This document shows, piece by piece, positions 26,801 through 36,315 of a stretch of DNA of 63,551 bases. The DNA comes from Paenibacillus glycanilyticus NBRC 16618 (lineage in GTDB: Bacteria; Bacillota; Bacilli; Paenibacillales; Paenibacillaceae), in the NCBI RefSeq assembly GCF_004000805.1, contig NZ_BILY01000040.1:1-63551 (forward strand). Reading direction: 5' to 3'. How positions within the stretch are numbered: the first letter of the stretch is position 1; each line of letters begins with the position of its first letter. Both the position numbers and the translations under genes were made by a program. The notes under the pieces were generated by a model. The model did no database searches, was not told the origin of the DNA, and saw only the letters and a program-made list of their open reading frames with translations.

Positions 26801-27384
26801 CCGCAACGCCGGTATTCGACGGCGCGCGCGAGTATGACGTATTCGATACGATGGAAGAAGCCGGCATGCAGCGTAACGGTAAAACGATTCTGTACGATGG
26901 ACGTACAGGCGAGTCGTTTGAACGCGAAGTTACGGTTGGCGTCATGTACATGATCAAACTGGCGCACATGGTCGACGATAAAATCCATGCCCGCTCGACG
27001 GGTCCTTACTCTCTCGTTACGCAGCAGCCACTGGGCGGTAAAGCTCAATTCGGCGGCCAGCGCTTCGGTGAGATGGAGGTTTGGGCACTCGAGGCCTACG
27101 GCGCAGCCTACACGCTTCAAGAGATTCTTACGGTCAAATCCGACGACGTGGTCGGCCGCGTGAAGACTTACGAATCGATCGTGAAAGGCGAGAACGTTCC
27201 GGAGCCAGGCGTTCCAGAATCGTTTAAGGTATTGATCAAAGAGCTTCAGTCCCTTGGTATGGACGTTAAGATCCTCACCGAGAATGAAGAAGAGATCGAA
27301 ATGAAAGAGATCGATGACGAAGATGACGGAACAAGCGATAAGCTTAACCTCAACTTAGAAGGCGCCGAAGCCGGCGCTGAATAA
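23839..27384 (+). CDS. rpoB: RNA polymerase subunit beta
   Basis: Catalytic beta subunit, 1181 aa from TTG 23839. This start fits GGGGTGAGG upstream and the family N-terminus (AGQLVQYG). The ATG at 23821 overlaps that site. The rifampicin-binding cluster reads [20 protein letters not shown], the unmutated Bacillus form. C-terminal conserved segments ([10 protein letters not shown] and [21 protein letters not shown]) are intact, and the tail is short and acidic. Confidence 0.98.
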   Translation: [1181 protein letters not shown]

Positions 27385-27397
27385 GCTTTGAATAAAA

Positions 27398-27433
27398 GGC
27401 TGCTCGTCCTTCTTAACCGAAGGGCGTGCAGCC
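27398..27433 (+). other. Intergenic hairpin between rpoB and rpoC
   Basis: GGCTGC.CG.CCTTC pairs with GAAGGGCG.GCAGCC around a 6-nt loop, with no T-run after it. It could be an RNase processing site or mRNA stabiliser. Confidence 0.55.
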
Positions 27434-27479
27434 GCCAATTTGTACGACATAGCCATACATGACGAAGGAGGGTTGCTCC

Positions 27480-30400
27480 TTGTTGGACGTGAACAACTTC
27501 GAGTATATGAAAATCGGGCTTGCATCGCCTGATAAAATTCGCTCTTGGTCCCGCGGAGAAGTCAAAAAACCGGAGACGATCAACTATAGGACGTTAAAAC
27601 CGGAGAAAGAGGGTCTTTTCTGCGAAAAGATCTTCGGGCCTACAAAAGACTGGGAATGTCATTGCGGTAAATACAAACGCGTTCGTTATAAAGGCGTTGT
27701 CTGCGACCGCTGTGGCGTTGAAGTTACACGCGCGAAAGTACGCCGCGAGCGTATGGGCCATATCGAGCTTGCTGCTCCAGTATCGCATATCTGGTACTTT
27801 AAGGGCATTCCAAGCCGTATGGGCCTTGCGCTTGACATGTCGCCTCGTTCCCTCGAGGAGATCATTTATTTTGCATCCTATGTAGTAACCGATCCAGGTG
27901 ATACGCCGCTTGAGAAAAAACAACTGCTGTCGGAGAAAGAATACCGCAGCTACCGTGAAAAATACGGTTATGGCTTCCAAGCGAGCATGGGTGCCGAAGC
28001 AGTTAAGAAATTGCTGCAAGACATCGATGTTGAGAAAGAGCTGGAGACCCTTAAAGAAGAATTGCGTACGGCTCAAGGCCAACGCCGCAACCGTGCGATT
28101 AAGCGTCTTGAAGTCATCGAAGCCTTCCGCAACTCCGGCAATGAGCCGGAATGGATGATTCTCGATGTGCTTCCGGTTATTCCGCCAGAGCTTCGTCCGA
28201 TGGTACAGCTGGACGGCGGACGTTTTGCAACGTCTGATCTGAACGACCTGTACCGCCGCGTTATTAACCGTAACAACCGTCTGAAACGCCTGCTTGACCT
28301 GGGCGCTCCGGACATTATCGTTCAGAACGAGAAGCGCATGCTGCAAGAAGCTGTTGACGCTCTGATCGATAACGGCCGCCGTGGCCGTCCGGTTACAGGC
28401 CCGGGCAACCGTCCTTTGAAATCCCTCAGCCACATGCTGAAAGGTAAACAAGGGCGTTTCCGTCAGAACTTGCTCGGTAAACGGGTTGACTACTCTGGTC
28501 GTTCCGTTATCGTCGTAGGTCCAAACCTGAAAATGTTCCAATGCGGTCTTCCAAAAGAGATGGCGCTGGAGCTGTTCAAGCCTTTCGTAATGAAAGAACT
28601 TGTGAACAAAGGTCTGGCACACAATATCAAGAGCGCAAAACGCAAAGTTGAACGCGTAAGCCCGGAAGTTTGGGACGTCCTTGAAGAAGTTATCAAGGAG
28701 CATCCGGTTCTTCTTAACCGTGCCCCTACGCTTCACCGTCTCGGTATCCAGGCATTCGAACCGATTCTGGTTGAAGGCCGCGCCATCAAGCTTCATCCGC
28801 TCGTATGTACCGCTTATAACGCGGACTTCGACGGTGACCAAATGGCCGTTCACGTACCGCTGTCGGCAGAAGCGCAAGCTGAAGCACGTCTCCTGATGCT
28901 CGCATCGGGTAACATTTTGAACCCGAAAGACGGCAAGCCTGTTGTTACGCCATCGCAGGATATGGTTCTCGGATCGTACTACTTGACGATGGATAACAAA
29001 GAAGCAAAAGGCTCCGGATCGGTGTTCGCTACCGTTAATGAAGCCATCTCCGCGTACCAACGCGGTATTGTATCGCTTCATGCGCGTGTATTCGTGCCTG
29101 CTAGAGTGTTGAAGAAAACGATCTTTACGGAGCAGCAGCAGAACTCGCTGATTAGTACAACTGTCGGTAAAGTTATTTTCAACGAAATCTTCCCGGAAGA
29201 TTTCCCTTACATCAACGAAGCTACCAAAGCGAACTTGCTGCAAGGTACACCGGATAAGTATTTCGTTTATGAAAAAGGCAGCGACTTGAACAAAATCATG
29301 AATGAGTTGCCAATTGCCGGCGGCGTCGGCAAAGAGTATCTCGGCAACATCATCGGCGAATGCTTCCGTATCTACCATACAACTTTGACATCGATTATTC
29401 TTGACCGGATCAAGCAGCTTGGCTTTACGTACTCCACGCGCGCAGGTATTACTGTTGCGGTAGCGGACGTTGTCGTTCCGGAGGAGAAAGTCGAGATTCT
29501 GAAAGAATCGGATGCTAAAGTAGCAGTCGTTATGAATCAGTACCGTCGCGGTCTGATTACGAACGAAGAACGTTATGACCGTGTTATCGAAATTTGGAGC
29601 AAATCGAAAGACCAAATTACCGATATCCTCATGAAATCGATGGACCGTTACAATTCCATCATGCTCATGGTGGACTCCAAAGCACGGGGTAACAAATCGC
29701 AGATCGCACAGCTCGGCGGTATGCGTGGTCTGATGGCCAACCCATCCGGCCGGATCATTGAGTTGCCAATCAAATCAAACTTCCGTGAAGGCCTTACCGT
29801 CCTCGAGTACTTCATCTCGACGCACGGTGCCCGTAAAGGTCTGGCCGATACGGCGCTTCGTACAGCGGACTCGGGTTACTTGACCCGTCGTCTCGTAGAC
29901 GTTGCGCAGGACGTTATCGTCCGCGAAGACGATTGCGGTACGGATAAAGGCTTTACCGTTAGCAAGATTCAAGACGGCAAAGAGGTTATCGAGGATCTGT
30001 ACGACCGTATCGAAGGCCGTTACTCGTTCGAAACAATCCGTCATCCAAAAACGGGTGAGGTTATTGTTAAGAAGAGCGAGCTGATCGACTCCGGCAAAGC
30101 CGATGCGATTATCGACGCAGGTATCGAGAAACTTCAAATCCGTTCCGTTCTTAGCTGTCGTGCACGTCATGGCGTATGTAAAGTATGCTATGGCCGTAAC
30201 TTGGCGACTGGCAAGCACGTTGAAATTGGCGAAGCGGTAGGCATTATCGCGGCGCAATCCATCGGTGAACCGGGAACACAGCTGACGATGCGTACATTCC
30301 ATACCGGCGGCGTTGCCGGCGACGATATTACGCAAGGTTTGCCGCGTATCCAAGAGCTTTTCGAGGCGCGTAATCCGAAAGGTCAAGCGATCATTACGGA

Positions 30401-31106
30401 GCTCGACGGTGTCGTGAAAGAAATTCGCGAGGCGAAAGACCGCCGCGAAATCGAAGTCCAAGGCGAAGCAGAAACGAAAGTCTATGCAATTACGTATGGC
30501 TCGCGTATCCGCGTAACCGAAGGCCAGCAAATCGAAGCAGGCGACGAGCTTACAGACGGTTCGATCGACCCTAAAGATATGCTGCGTATTAAAGGTATCC
30601 GTGGCGTTCAAAACTACATTTTGCAAGAAGTACAGCGCGTATACCGTAACCAAGGCGTAGAAATCAACGACAAGCACGTTGAGGTTATGGTTAAGCAAAT
30701 GCTTCGCAAAATCCGTATCGTTGACGCAGGCGACACTACGCTTCTTCCAGGCGCATTTGTTGACATCCACGAATACGAAGCAGCTAACCGAGAAGCAATC
30801 TTTGCAGGTCTTGAGCCTGCCGTTGCGAAGCCGGTATTGCTTGGTATTACGAAGGCGTCCCTTGAGACAGATTCGTTCTTGTCCGCGGCATCGTTCCAAG
30901 AAACGACCCGCGTCCTGACCGACGCTGCTATCAAAGGTAAAGTCGACCAGTTGCTTGGTCTGAAAGAGAACGTTATTATCGGTAAGCTGATCCCGGCTGG
31001 TACAGGTATGAACCGTTACCGCAGCATCAAGCTGGTAGGCCTAGAAGATGAGCCGGAAGCAACTGCAGAAGACGAATTGGAATCCGAAGCTGTAACGATC
31101 GAATAG
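27480..31106 (+). CDS. rpoC: RNA polymerase subunit beta'
   Basis: Clamp and active-site subunit, 1208 aa. The start is the first of two TTG codons (27480), since AAGGAGGG lies 7 nt before it and homologues begin LDVNNFEYM. The N-terminal zinc ribbon (CHCGKYK...CDRCG), the catalytic NADFDGDQMAVH loop and the second cysteine cluster (SCRARHGVCKVCYG) are intact. Confidence 0.98.
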   Translation: MLDVNNFEYMKIGLASPDKIRSWSRGEVKKPETINYRTLKPEKEGLFCEKIFGPTKDWECHCGKYKRVRYKGVVCDRCGVEVTRAKVRRERMGHIELAAPVSHIWYFKGIPSRMGLALDMSPRSLEEIIYFASYVVTDPGDTPLEKKQLLSEKEYRSYREKYGYGFQASMGAEAVKKLLQDIDVEKELETLKEELRTAQGQRRNRAIKRLEVIEAFRNSGNEPEWMILDVLPVIPPELRPMVQLDGGRFATSDLNDLYRRVINRNNRLKRLLDLGAPDIIVQNEKRMLQEAVDALIDNGRRGRPVTGPGNRPLKSLSHMLKGKQGRFRQNLLGKRVDYSGRSVIVVGPNLKMFQCGLPKEMALELFKPFVMKELVNKGLAHNIKSAKRKVERVSPEVWDVLEEVIKEHPVLLNRAPTLHRLGIQAFEPILVEGRAIKLHPLVCTAYNADFDGDQMAVHVPLSAEAQAEARLLMLASGNILNPKDGKPVVTPSQDMVLGSYYLTMDNKEAKGSGSVFATVNEAISAYQRGIVSLHARVFVPARVLKKTIFTEQQQNSLISTTVGKVIFNEIFPEDFPYINEATKANLLQGTPDKYFVYEKGSDLNKIMNELPIAGGVGKEYLGNIIGECFRIYHTTLTSIILDRIKQLGFTYSTRAGITVAVADVVVPEEKVEILKESDAKVAVVMNQYRRGLITNEERYDRVIEIWSKSKDQITDILMKSMDRYNSIMLMVDSKARGNKSQIAQLGGMRGLMANPSGRIIELPIKSNFREGLTVLEYFISTHGARKGLADTALRTADSGYLTRRLVDVAQDVIVREDDCGTDKGFTVSKIQDGKEVIEDLYDRIEGRYSFETIRHPKTGEVIVKKSELIDSGKADAIIDAGIEKLQIRSVLSCRARHGVCKVCYGRNLATGKHVEIGEAVGIIAAQSIGEPGTQLTMRTFHTGGVAGDDITQGLPRIQELFEARNPKGQAIITELDGVVKEIREAKDRREIEVQGEAETKVYAITYGSRIRVTEGQQIEAGDELTDGSIDPKDMLRIKGIRGVQNYILQEVQRVYRNQGVEINDKHVEVMVKQMLRKIRIVDAGDTTLLPGAFVDIHEYEAANREAIFAGLEPAVAKPVLLGITKASLETDSFLSAASFQETTRVLTDAAIKGKVDQLLGLKENVIIGKLIPAGTGMNRYRSIKLVGLEDEPEATAEDELESEAVTIE

Positions 31107-31134
31107 GACTCGCATATTGTTGTAATAGATGAGG

Positions 31135-31190
31135 AGAGCGCGGCATTCGGCAGGGATGGTTGGTCTTCCCTGTTGATGCCCGCTCTTTTA
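31135..31190 (+). terminator. Terminator after rpoC
   Basis: Stem GAGCG.GGCAT..GGCAGGGA / TCCCTGTTGATGCCCGCTC followed by TTTTA. It closes the rpoBC unit. Confidence 0.75.
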
Positions 31191-31274
31191 CATGTATAAT
31201 AGTTGAGGGGCCTTACCTTTAACCGTGTAAATGAGATAACCAAAACTTTGCAATTGGACAGGGTGTAATACAGC

Positions 31275-31303
31275 TTGACACTTCTAGATGTAGGTGTTAA
31301 TAT
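31275..31303 (+). promoter_or_regulatory. Promoter of the L7Ae-like gene and str operon
   Basis: TTGACA (31275-31280), 17 bp, TAATAT (31298-31303): near-consensus sigma-A. Confidence 0.85.
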
Positions 31304-31357
31304 ATCGAAGTGTGCCTAATTGTGTGATCGCTCTACCGCAAAAGGAAAGGTGATATC

Positions 31358-31588
31358 ATGCAGTTTAAGGTTGGCGCGAAACAGACGACTAAGATGCTCG
31401 AACAGAGTAAAGCTATCGAAGTCTATGTGGCTCGTGATGCAGATCCGCGGATGAGAGAGAAGGTTGTTCATCTGTGCGAGCGGTTGAGTGTTCCGGTCAA
31501 GTGGATAGATACGATGCAAGAACTCGGGGAAACCTGCGGGATTGATGTCGGAGCCGCTATGGCAGCGCTCATACTTGATGAAGAATAA
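31358..31588 (+). CDS. rplGB: L7Ae-family kink-turn RNA-binding protein
   Basis: A 76-aa protein of the L7Ae/L30e/YbxF family, which bind kink-turns in RNA. The typical VGAKQTTKMLE helix, the VYVARDADPRM strand-turn and the C-terminal CGIDVGAAMAAL segment are present. ATG 31358 follows AAAGGAAAGGTG. It sits before rpsL as in Bacillus. Confidence 0.9.
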   Translation: MQFKVGAKQTTKMLEQSKAIEVYVARDADPRMREKVVHLCERLSVPVKWIDTMQELGETCGIDVGAAMAALILDEE

Positions 31589-31744
31589 AGTAGACTCCAT
31601 TTTTGTTAGTGCAGAATTGAAAGATGATGGACTGACAGAAATTTTTATTTGTTCTTTTATGAACCGCCTGGATCTGTGGGCTTAATTAATTGGGTAAAAT
31701 GTCTTGCCATTAATAAGACATAATCATGGGAAGGGGGTGGCAAC

Positions 31745-32164
31745 ATGCCAACAATTAACCAGCTGGTCCGCAAAGGCCGCCAAGCTAAAGTCGTAAAATC
31801 GAAATCGCCTGCTTTGCAAAGAGGTTTCAACGCCTTGAAACGTGAAGCAACGAACATCAGCGCTCCGCAAAAACGCGGTGTGTGCACTCGTGTAGGTACT
31901 ATGACTCCGAAAAAACCAAACTCCGCACTTCGTAAATACGCGCGTGTACGTTTGACTAACCGCGTAGAAGTAACAGCGTACATCCCTGGTATCGGTCATA
32001 ACCTGCAAGAGCACAGCGTTGTATTGATCCGTGGTGGACGGGTAAAAGACCTTCCAGGTGTACGTTACCATATCGTTCGCGGCGCATTGGATACTGCGGG
32101 TGTAAACAACCGTAACCAATCCCGTTCGAAATACGGTACAAAACGTCCTAAAGTTAAAAAATAA
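31745..32164 (+). CDS. rpsL: 30S ribosomal protein S12
   Basis: Decoding-centre protein of 139 aa. The streptomycin-relevant segments TPKKPNSALRK and GGRVKDLPGVRYH carry the usual lysines, so no known resistance change is seen. AAGGGGGTGG precedes ATG 31745. First gene of rpsL-rpsG-fusA-tuf. The 156-bp gap before it shows no clear structure. Confidence 0.98.
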   Translation: MPTINQLVRKGRQAKVVKSKSPALQRGFNALKREATNISAPQKRGVCTRVGTMTPKKPNSALRKYARVRLTNRVEVTAYIPGIGHNLQEHSVVLIRGGRVKDLPGVRYHIVRGALDTAGVNNRNQSRSKYGTKRPKVKK

Positions 32165-32228
32165 TATTAGCAATTTGTTCGGATAAATATTCGGATATTG
32201 CGACTAACTAAGAAAGGGGGACTTTCTC

Positions 32229-32699
32229 ATGCCACGCAAAGGTCCTGTTACAAAACGCGACGTATTGCCGGATCCGGTTTACAATAGCAAACTGGTAACC
32301 CGCCTTATCAACCGCATCATGATCGACGGTAAACGCGGCGTTGCTCAAACGCTGTTGTATGATGCTTTCACGCTGATCCAAGAACGCACGGGTAAAGATC
32401 CAATGGAAGTGTTCGAAGAAGCGTTGAAAAACATCATGCCTGTACTCGAGGTTAAAGCTCGCCGTGTCGGCGGTTCTAACTACCAAGTACCGATTGAAGT
32501 TAAACCAGAGCGTCGTACATCGCTTGGTCTCCGTTGGCTCGTGAACTATTCGCGTAACCGCGGTGAAAAAACGATGGAAGAACGTCTGGCAGCTGAAATC
32601 ATGGACGCATCGAACAACACTGGTGCATCCGTGAAGAAGCGCGAAGATACACACAAAATGGCAGAAGCGAACAAAGCGTTTGCTCACTACCGTTGGTAG
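32229..32699 (+). CDS. rpsG: 30S ribosomal protein S7
   Basis: Primary 16S 3'-domain assembly protein, 156 aa. It begins MPRKGPVTKRDVLPDP and keeps the conserved GGSNYQVPIEV segment. AAAGGGGG lies before ATG 32229. Confidence 0.98.
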   Translation: MPRKGPVTKRDVLPDPVYNSKLVTRLINRIMIDGKRGVAQTLLYDAFTLIQERTGKDPMEVFEEALKNIMPVLEVKARRVGGSNYQVPIEVKPERRTSLGLRWLVNYSRNRGEKTMEERLAAEIMDASNNTGASVKKREDTHKMAEANKAFAHYRW

Positions 32700-32752
32700 G
32701 ATTCTAACCAAAATGTTTGAGTTTAACTCAAAACACGAGAGGAGACAAATTC

Positions 32753-34828
32753 ATGTCTAGAGAGTTCTCCTTGAATAATACGCGTAACATCGGGATCATG
32801 GCGCATATCGATGCTGGTAAAACAACTACCACTGAGCGTATCTTGTTCTATACAGGCCGTACTCATAAAATCGGTGAAGTGCATGAAGGCGCTGCAACGA
32901 TGGACTGGATGGAGCAAGAGCAAGAGCGCGGTATTACAATTACGTCTGCCGCGACTACTGCTCAATGGAAAGGCAACCGCATCAATATTATCGACACCCC
33001 GGGGCACGTTGACTTCACAGTAGAAGTTGAACGTTCCCTGCGCGTATTGGATGGGGCCGTTGGCGTATTCAGTGCCAAAGAAGGCGTTGAGCCACAGTCT
33101 GAAACGGTATGGCGTCAAGCTGACCGTTATGGCGTTCCACGGATCGCCTACATCAACAAGATGGACATCATCGGTGCAGACTTCCTGAATGTTGTTAAAG
33201 ACATGCGTGAGCGTCTGCAAGCGAATGCTGTTGCGATTCAATTGCCGATTGGCGCTGAGAGTGATTTCCTCGGCGTTGTCGACATTATCGAGCGCGTAGC
33301 TTACAAGTATAAAGACGATCTCGGTAGAGATCCTGAGCAAGTTGAGATTCCTGCTGAGTTGGCTGACCAAGTAGAAGAGCTTCGCACGGAGCTGATCGAA
33401 AAGGTAGCTGAGCTGGATGAAGAATTGACTATGAAATATCTGGAAGGCGAAGAAATTACGATTCCAGAAATTAAAGCAGCGCTCCGTAAGGGCGTTTGTG
33501 AAGTTAAGATCTTCCCGGTTATCGCAGGTTCCTCGTACCGTAACAAAGGTGTTCAAATGATGTTGGACGCAGTAGTAGACTACCTGCCATCCCCGCTCGA
33601 CGTACCGGCTATCAAAGGTACACTCGAAGACGGCGAAGAGTCGGTACGTCATTCTTCTGACGAAGAGCCGTTCGCGGCACTCGCGTTCAAAATCATGACT
33701 GACCCTTACGTTGGTAAATTGACGTTCTTCCGTGTATACTCGGGTATCCTGAAATCCGGTTCGTACGTTCTTAACGCAACTAAGAACAAACGTGAGCGGA
33801 TCGGTCGTATCCTGCAGATGCATGCGAACAGCCGTCAAGAGATTTCGGAAGTTTACTCCGGCGATATTGCTGCCGCAGTAGGTCTGAAAGATACCATCAC
33901 AGGCGACACGCTGTGCGACGAGAAGAACCCGATCATCCTTGAATCGATGAACTTCCCTGAGCCGGTTATCTCGGTAGCTATCGAACCAAAAACGAAAGCT
34001 GACCAAGACAAGCTTGGTATCGCAATCTCCAAACTGGCTGAAGAAGATCCAACGTTCCGTGCTCATACAGACGAAGAAACGAACCAAACGATCATCTCGG
34101 GTATGGGTGAGCTTCACCTTGAAATCCTGGTTGACCGTATGCTTCGCGAATTCAAAGTTGAGACTAACGTTGGTAAACCTCAAGTAGCTTACCGCGAAAC
34201 ATTCCGTACCGCGGCTAAAGTTGAAGGTAAATTCGTTCGTCAGTCCGGCGGTAAAGGTCAATATGGCCATTGTTGGGTTGAATTCACTCCGCAAGAGCCA
34301 GGTCAAGGCTTCGTATTCGAGAATAAAGTTGTTGGTGGATCGATTCCTCGTGAATTTATCGCTCCTATCCAAGCAGGTATCGAAGAGTCGATGAAGAACG
34401 GCGTTCTCGCTGGCTTCCCGCTCGTTGATGTTAAAGCAACTGTATTCGACGGTTCGTACCATGACGTTGACTCCTCGGAGATGGCGTTCAAAATCGCTGG
34501 TTCCATGGCGCTTAAAGCTGCTAAGGAAAAATGTAACCCAGTTCTTCTTGAGCCAATCATGAAGGTTGAAGTTACAGTACCAGAAGAGTACATGGGCGAC
34601 GTTATGGGTATGCTGAACTCCCGTCGCGGTCGTATCGAAGGTATGGATACTCGTGCAGGCGCACAAATCATCCGTGCTAAGGTACCTCTTGCAGAGATGT
34701 TCGGTTACTCCACAACTCTTCGTTCCGGTACGCAAGGCCGTGGCGTATTCTCCATGGAGCTCTCGCACTATGAAGAAGTACCACGTTCGATCTCCGAAGA
34801 GATCATCGCTAAAAACAAAGGCGCTTAA
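32753..34828 (+). CDS. fusA: Elongation factor G
   Basis: Translocation GTPase of 691 aa. The G1 motif is AHIDAGKTTTT near residue 17, with DTPGHVDF and NKMD further on. Domains IV-V are complete. The start is ATG 32753 (SREFSLNN) after GAGAGGAG. An ATG at 32717 is upstream of that site and rejected. Confidence 0.98.
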   Translation: MSREFSLNNTRNIGIMAHIDAGKTTTTERILFYTGRTHKIGEVHEGAATMDWMEQEQERGITITSAATTAQWKGNRINIIDTPGHVDFTVEVERSLRVLDGAVGVFSAKEGVEPQSETVWRQADRYGVPRIAYINKMDIIGADFLNVVKDMRERLQANAVAIQLPIGAESDFLGVVDIIERVAYKYKDDLGRDPEQVEIPAELADQVEELRTELIEKVAELDEELTMKYLEGEEITIPEIKAALRKGVCEVKIFPVIAGSSYRNKGVQMMLDAVVDYLPSPLDVPAIKGTLEDGEESVRHSSDEEPFAALAFKIMTDPYVGKLTFFRVYSGILKSGSYVLNATKNKRERIGRILQMHANSRQEISEVYSGDIAAAVGLKDTITGDTLCDEKNPIILESMNFPEPVISVAIEPKTKADQDKLGIAISKLAEEDPTFRAHTDEETNQTIISGMGELHLEILVDRMLREFKVETNVGKPQVAYRETFRTAAKVEGKFVRQSGGKGQYGHCWVEFTPQEPGQGFVFENKVVGGSIPREFIAPIQAGIEESMKNGVLAGFPLVDVKATVFDGSYHDVDSSEMAFKIAGSMALKAAKEKCNPVLLEPIMKVEVTVPEEYMGDVMGMLNSRRGRIEGMDTRAGAQIIRAKVPLAEMFGYSTTLRSGTQGRGVFSMELSHYEEVPRSISEEIIAKNKGA

Positions 34829-34943
34829 TTATTAAGCCCTTAAATTCATACCATTGGTATGCAAGGTCGGGCACAAATACCTTAGGGCGTTTGTGTTTGG
34901 CCCACACATAAAACTTCAGTTATATTAAGGAGGATTAAGTTCA

Positions 34944-36134
34944 ATGGCAAAGGCTAAATTTGAACGTAATAAACCGCACGTAAATATCGGTACTATCGGT
35001 CACGTCGACCATGGTAAAACTACTTTGACAGCTGCTATCACTACTGTACTTTCCAAAAAATACGGTGGCGCGGCAATCGCTTTCGACCAAATCGACAAAG
35101 CTCCAGAAGAGCGCGAGCGCGGTATCACGATCTCGACAGCTCACGTTGAGTATGAGACTCCTAACCGTCACTATGCTCACGTTGACTGCCCAGGTCACGC
35201 CGACTACGTTAAAAACATGATCACTGGTGCTGCTCAAATGGACGGCGCTATCCTGGTTGTATCCGCAGCTGACGGCCCTATGCCGCAAACTCGCGAGCAC
35301 ATCCTTCTGTCCCGCCAAGTAGGCGTACCTTACATCGTTGTATTCCTGAACAAATGCGACATGGTTGAAGACGAAGAGCTTCTTGAACTGGTTGAGATGG
35401 AAGTTCGCGACCTTCTTAACGAGTATGAGTTCCCAGGCGACGACACTCCAATCATCCGTGGTGCAGCTCGTGAAGCTCTGCAAAACCCAGATGGTCCTTG
35501 GGCTGACAAAATCGTTGAACTGTTCGAACAAGTTGACACTTACATCCCAACTCCTGAGCGCGACACAGCTAAGCCTTTCCTGATGCCTGTCGAGGACGTA
35601 TTCACAATCACTGGCCGCGGTACAGTTGCTACTGGCCGTATCGACCGTGGTGTGGTTAAAGTCGGCGACGAGGTTGAAATCGTTGGTCTGGCTGAAGAAA
35701 CTCGCAAATCCGTTGTTACGGGCGTAGAAATGTTCCGTAAACTGATGGATTCCGCTCAAGCGGGCGACAACATCGGCGCACTGCTTCGTGGTGTAGACCG
35801 TAAAGACATCGAGCGTGGTCAAGTACTGGCTAAACCGGCTTCGGTTAAACCACACACTAACTTCACAGCTCAAATCTACGTTCTGACTAAAGAAGAGGGT
35901 GGCCGTCATAAGCCTTTCTTCACTGGTTACCGTCCACAATTCTATTTCCGTACAACTGACGTAACAGGTATCATCAACCTGCCAGAAGGTACTGAAATGG
36001 TTATGCCTGGCGACAACATCACAGTTACTGTAGAACTGATCGCTCCAATCGCGGTTGAAGAAGGCACTCGTTTCTCCATCCGTGAAGGCGGCCGTACTGT
36101 AGGCGCTGGCGCTGTTGCAACTATCCAAAAATAA
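34944..36134 (+). CDS. tuf: Elongation factor Tu
   Basis: Delivers aminoacyl-tRNA to the ribosome. It is 396 aa with GHVDHGKTTL near residue 19, DCPGHADYV and NKCDMV. Codon use is highly biased, as expected of the most abundant protein. It follows fusA by 115 bp, a gap that holds a CATACC/GGTATG palindrome (34847-34861). Confidence 0.99.
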   Translation: MAKAKFERNKPHVNIGTIGHVDHGKTTLTAAITTVLSKKYGGAAIAFDQIDKAPEERERGITISTAHVEYETPNRHYAHVDCPGHADYVKNMITGAAQMDGAILVVSAADGPMPQTREHILLSRQVGVPYIVVFLNKCDMVEDEELLELVEMEVRDLLNEYEFPGDDTPIIRGAAREALQNPDGPWADKIVELFEQVDTYIPTPERDTAKPFLMPVEDVFTITGRGTVATGRIDRGVVKVGDEVEIVGLAEETRKSVVTGVEMFRKLMDSAQAGDNIGALLRGVDRKDIERGQVLAKPASVKPHTNFTAQIYVLTKEEGGRHKPFFTGYRPQFYFRTTDVTGIINLPEGTEMVMPGDNITVTVELIAPIAVEEGTRFSIREGGRTVGAGAVATIQK

Positions 36135-36162
36135 TAAGGTACGGCATTAGCCGCTCTTATGA

Positions 36163-36192
36163 AACCCTCTGCCTCCGGCAGAGGGTTTTTTA
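36163..36192 (+). terminator. Terminator of the str operon
   Basis: Perfect stem AACCCTCTGCC / GGCAGAGGGTT with a 3-nt loop and TTTTTT. It isolates tuf from the ABC cassette. Confidence 0.95.
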
Positions 36193-36213
36193 ATTTCCAG
36201 ATAAAACCCACCA

Positions 36214-36243
36214 TTGACGTATAACTTTACATGCCATTAGAAT
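36214..36243 (+). promoter_or_regulatory. Promoter of the ABC transporter cassette
   Basis: TTGACG (36214-36219), 18 bp, TAGAAT (36238-36243). No riboswitch or T-box is seen in the ~70-nt leader. Confidence 0.65.
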
Positions 36244-36315
36244 TAATGGATAGGCGTCTATCGACGTTATTCGAAGTATTCAGACAAATATCCAACTGGG
36301 AGGGGCAAACTAGAA

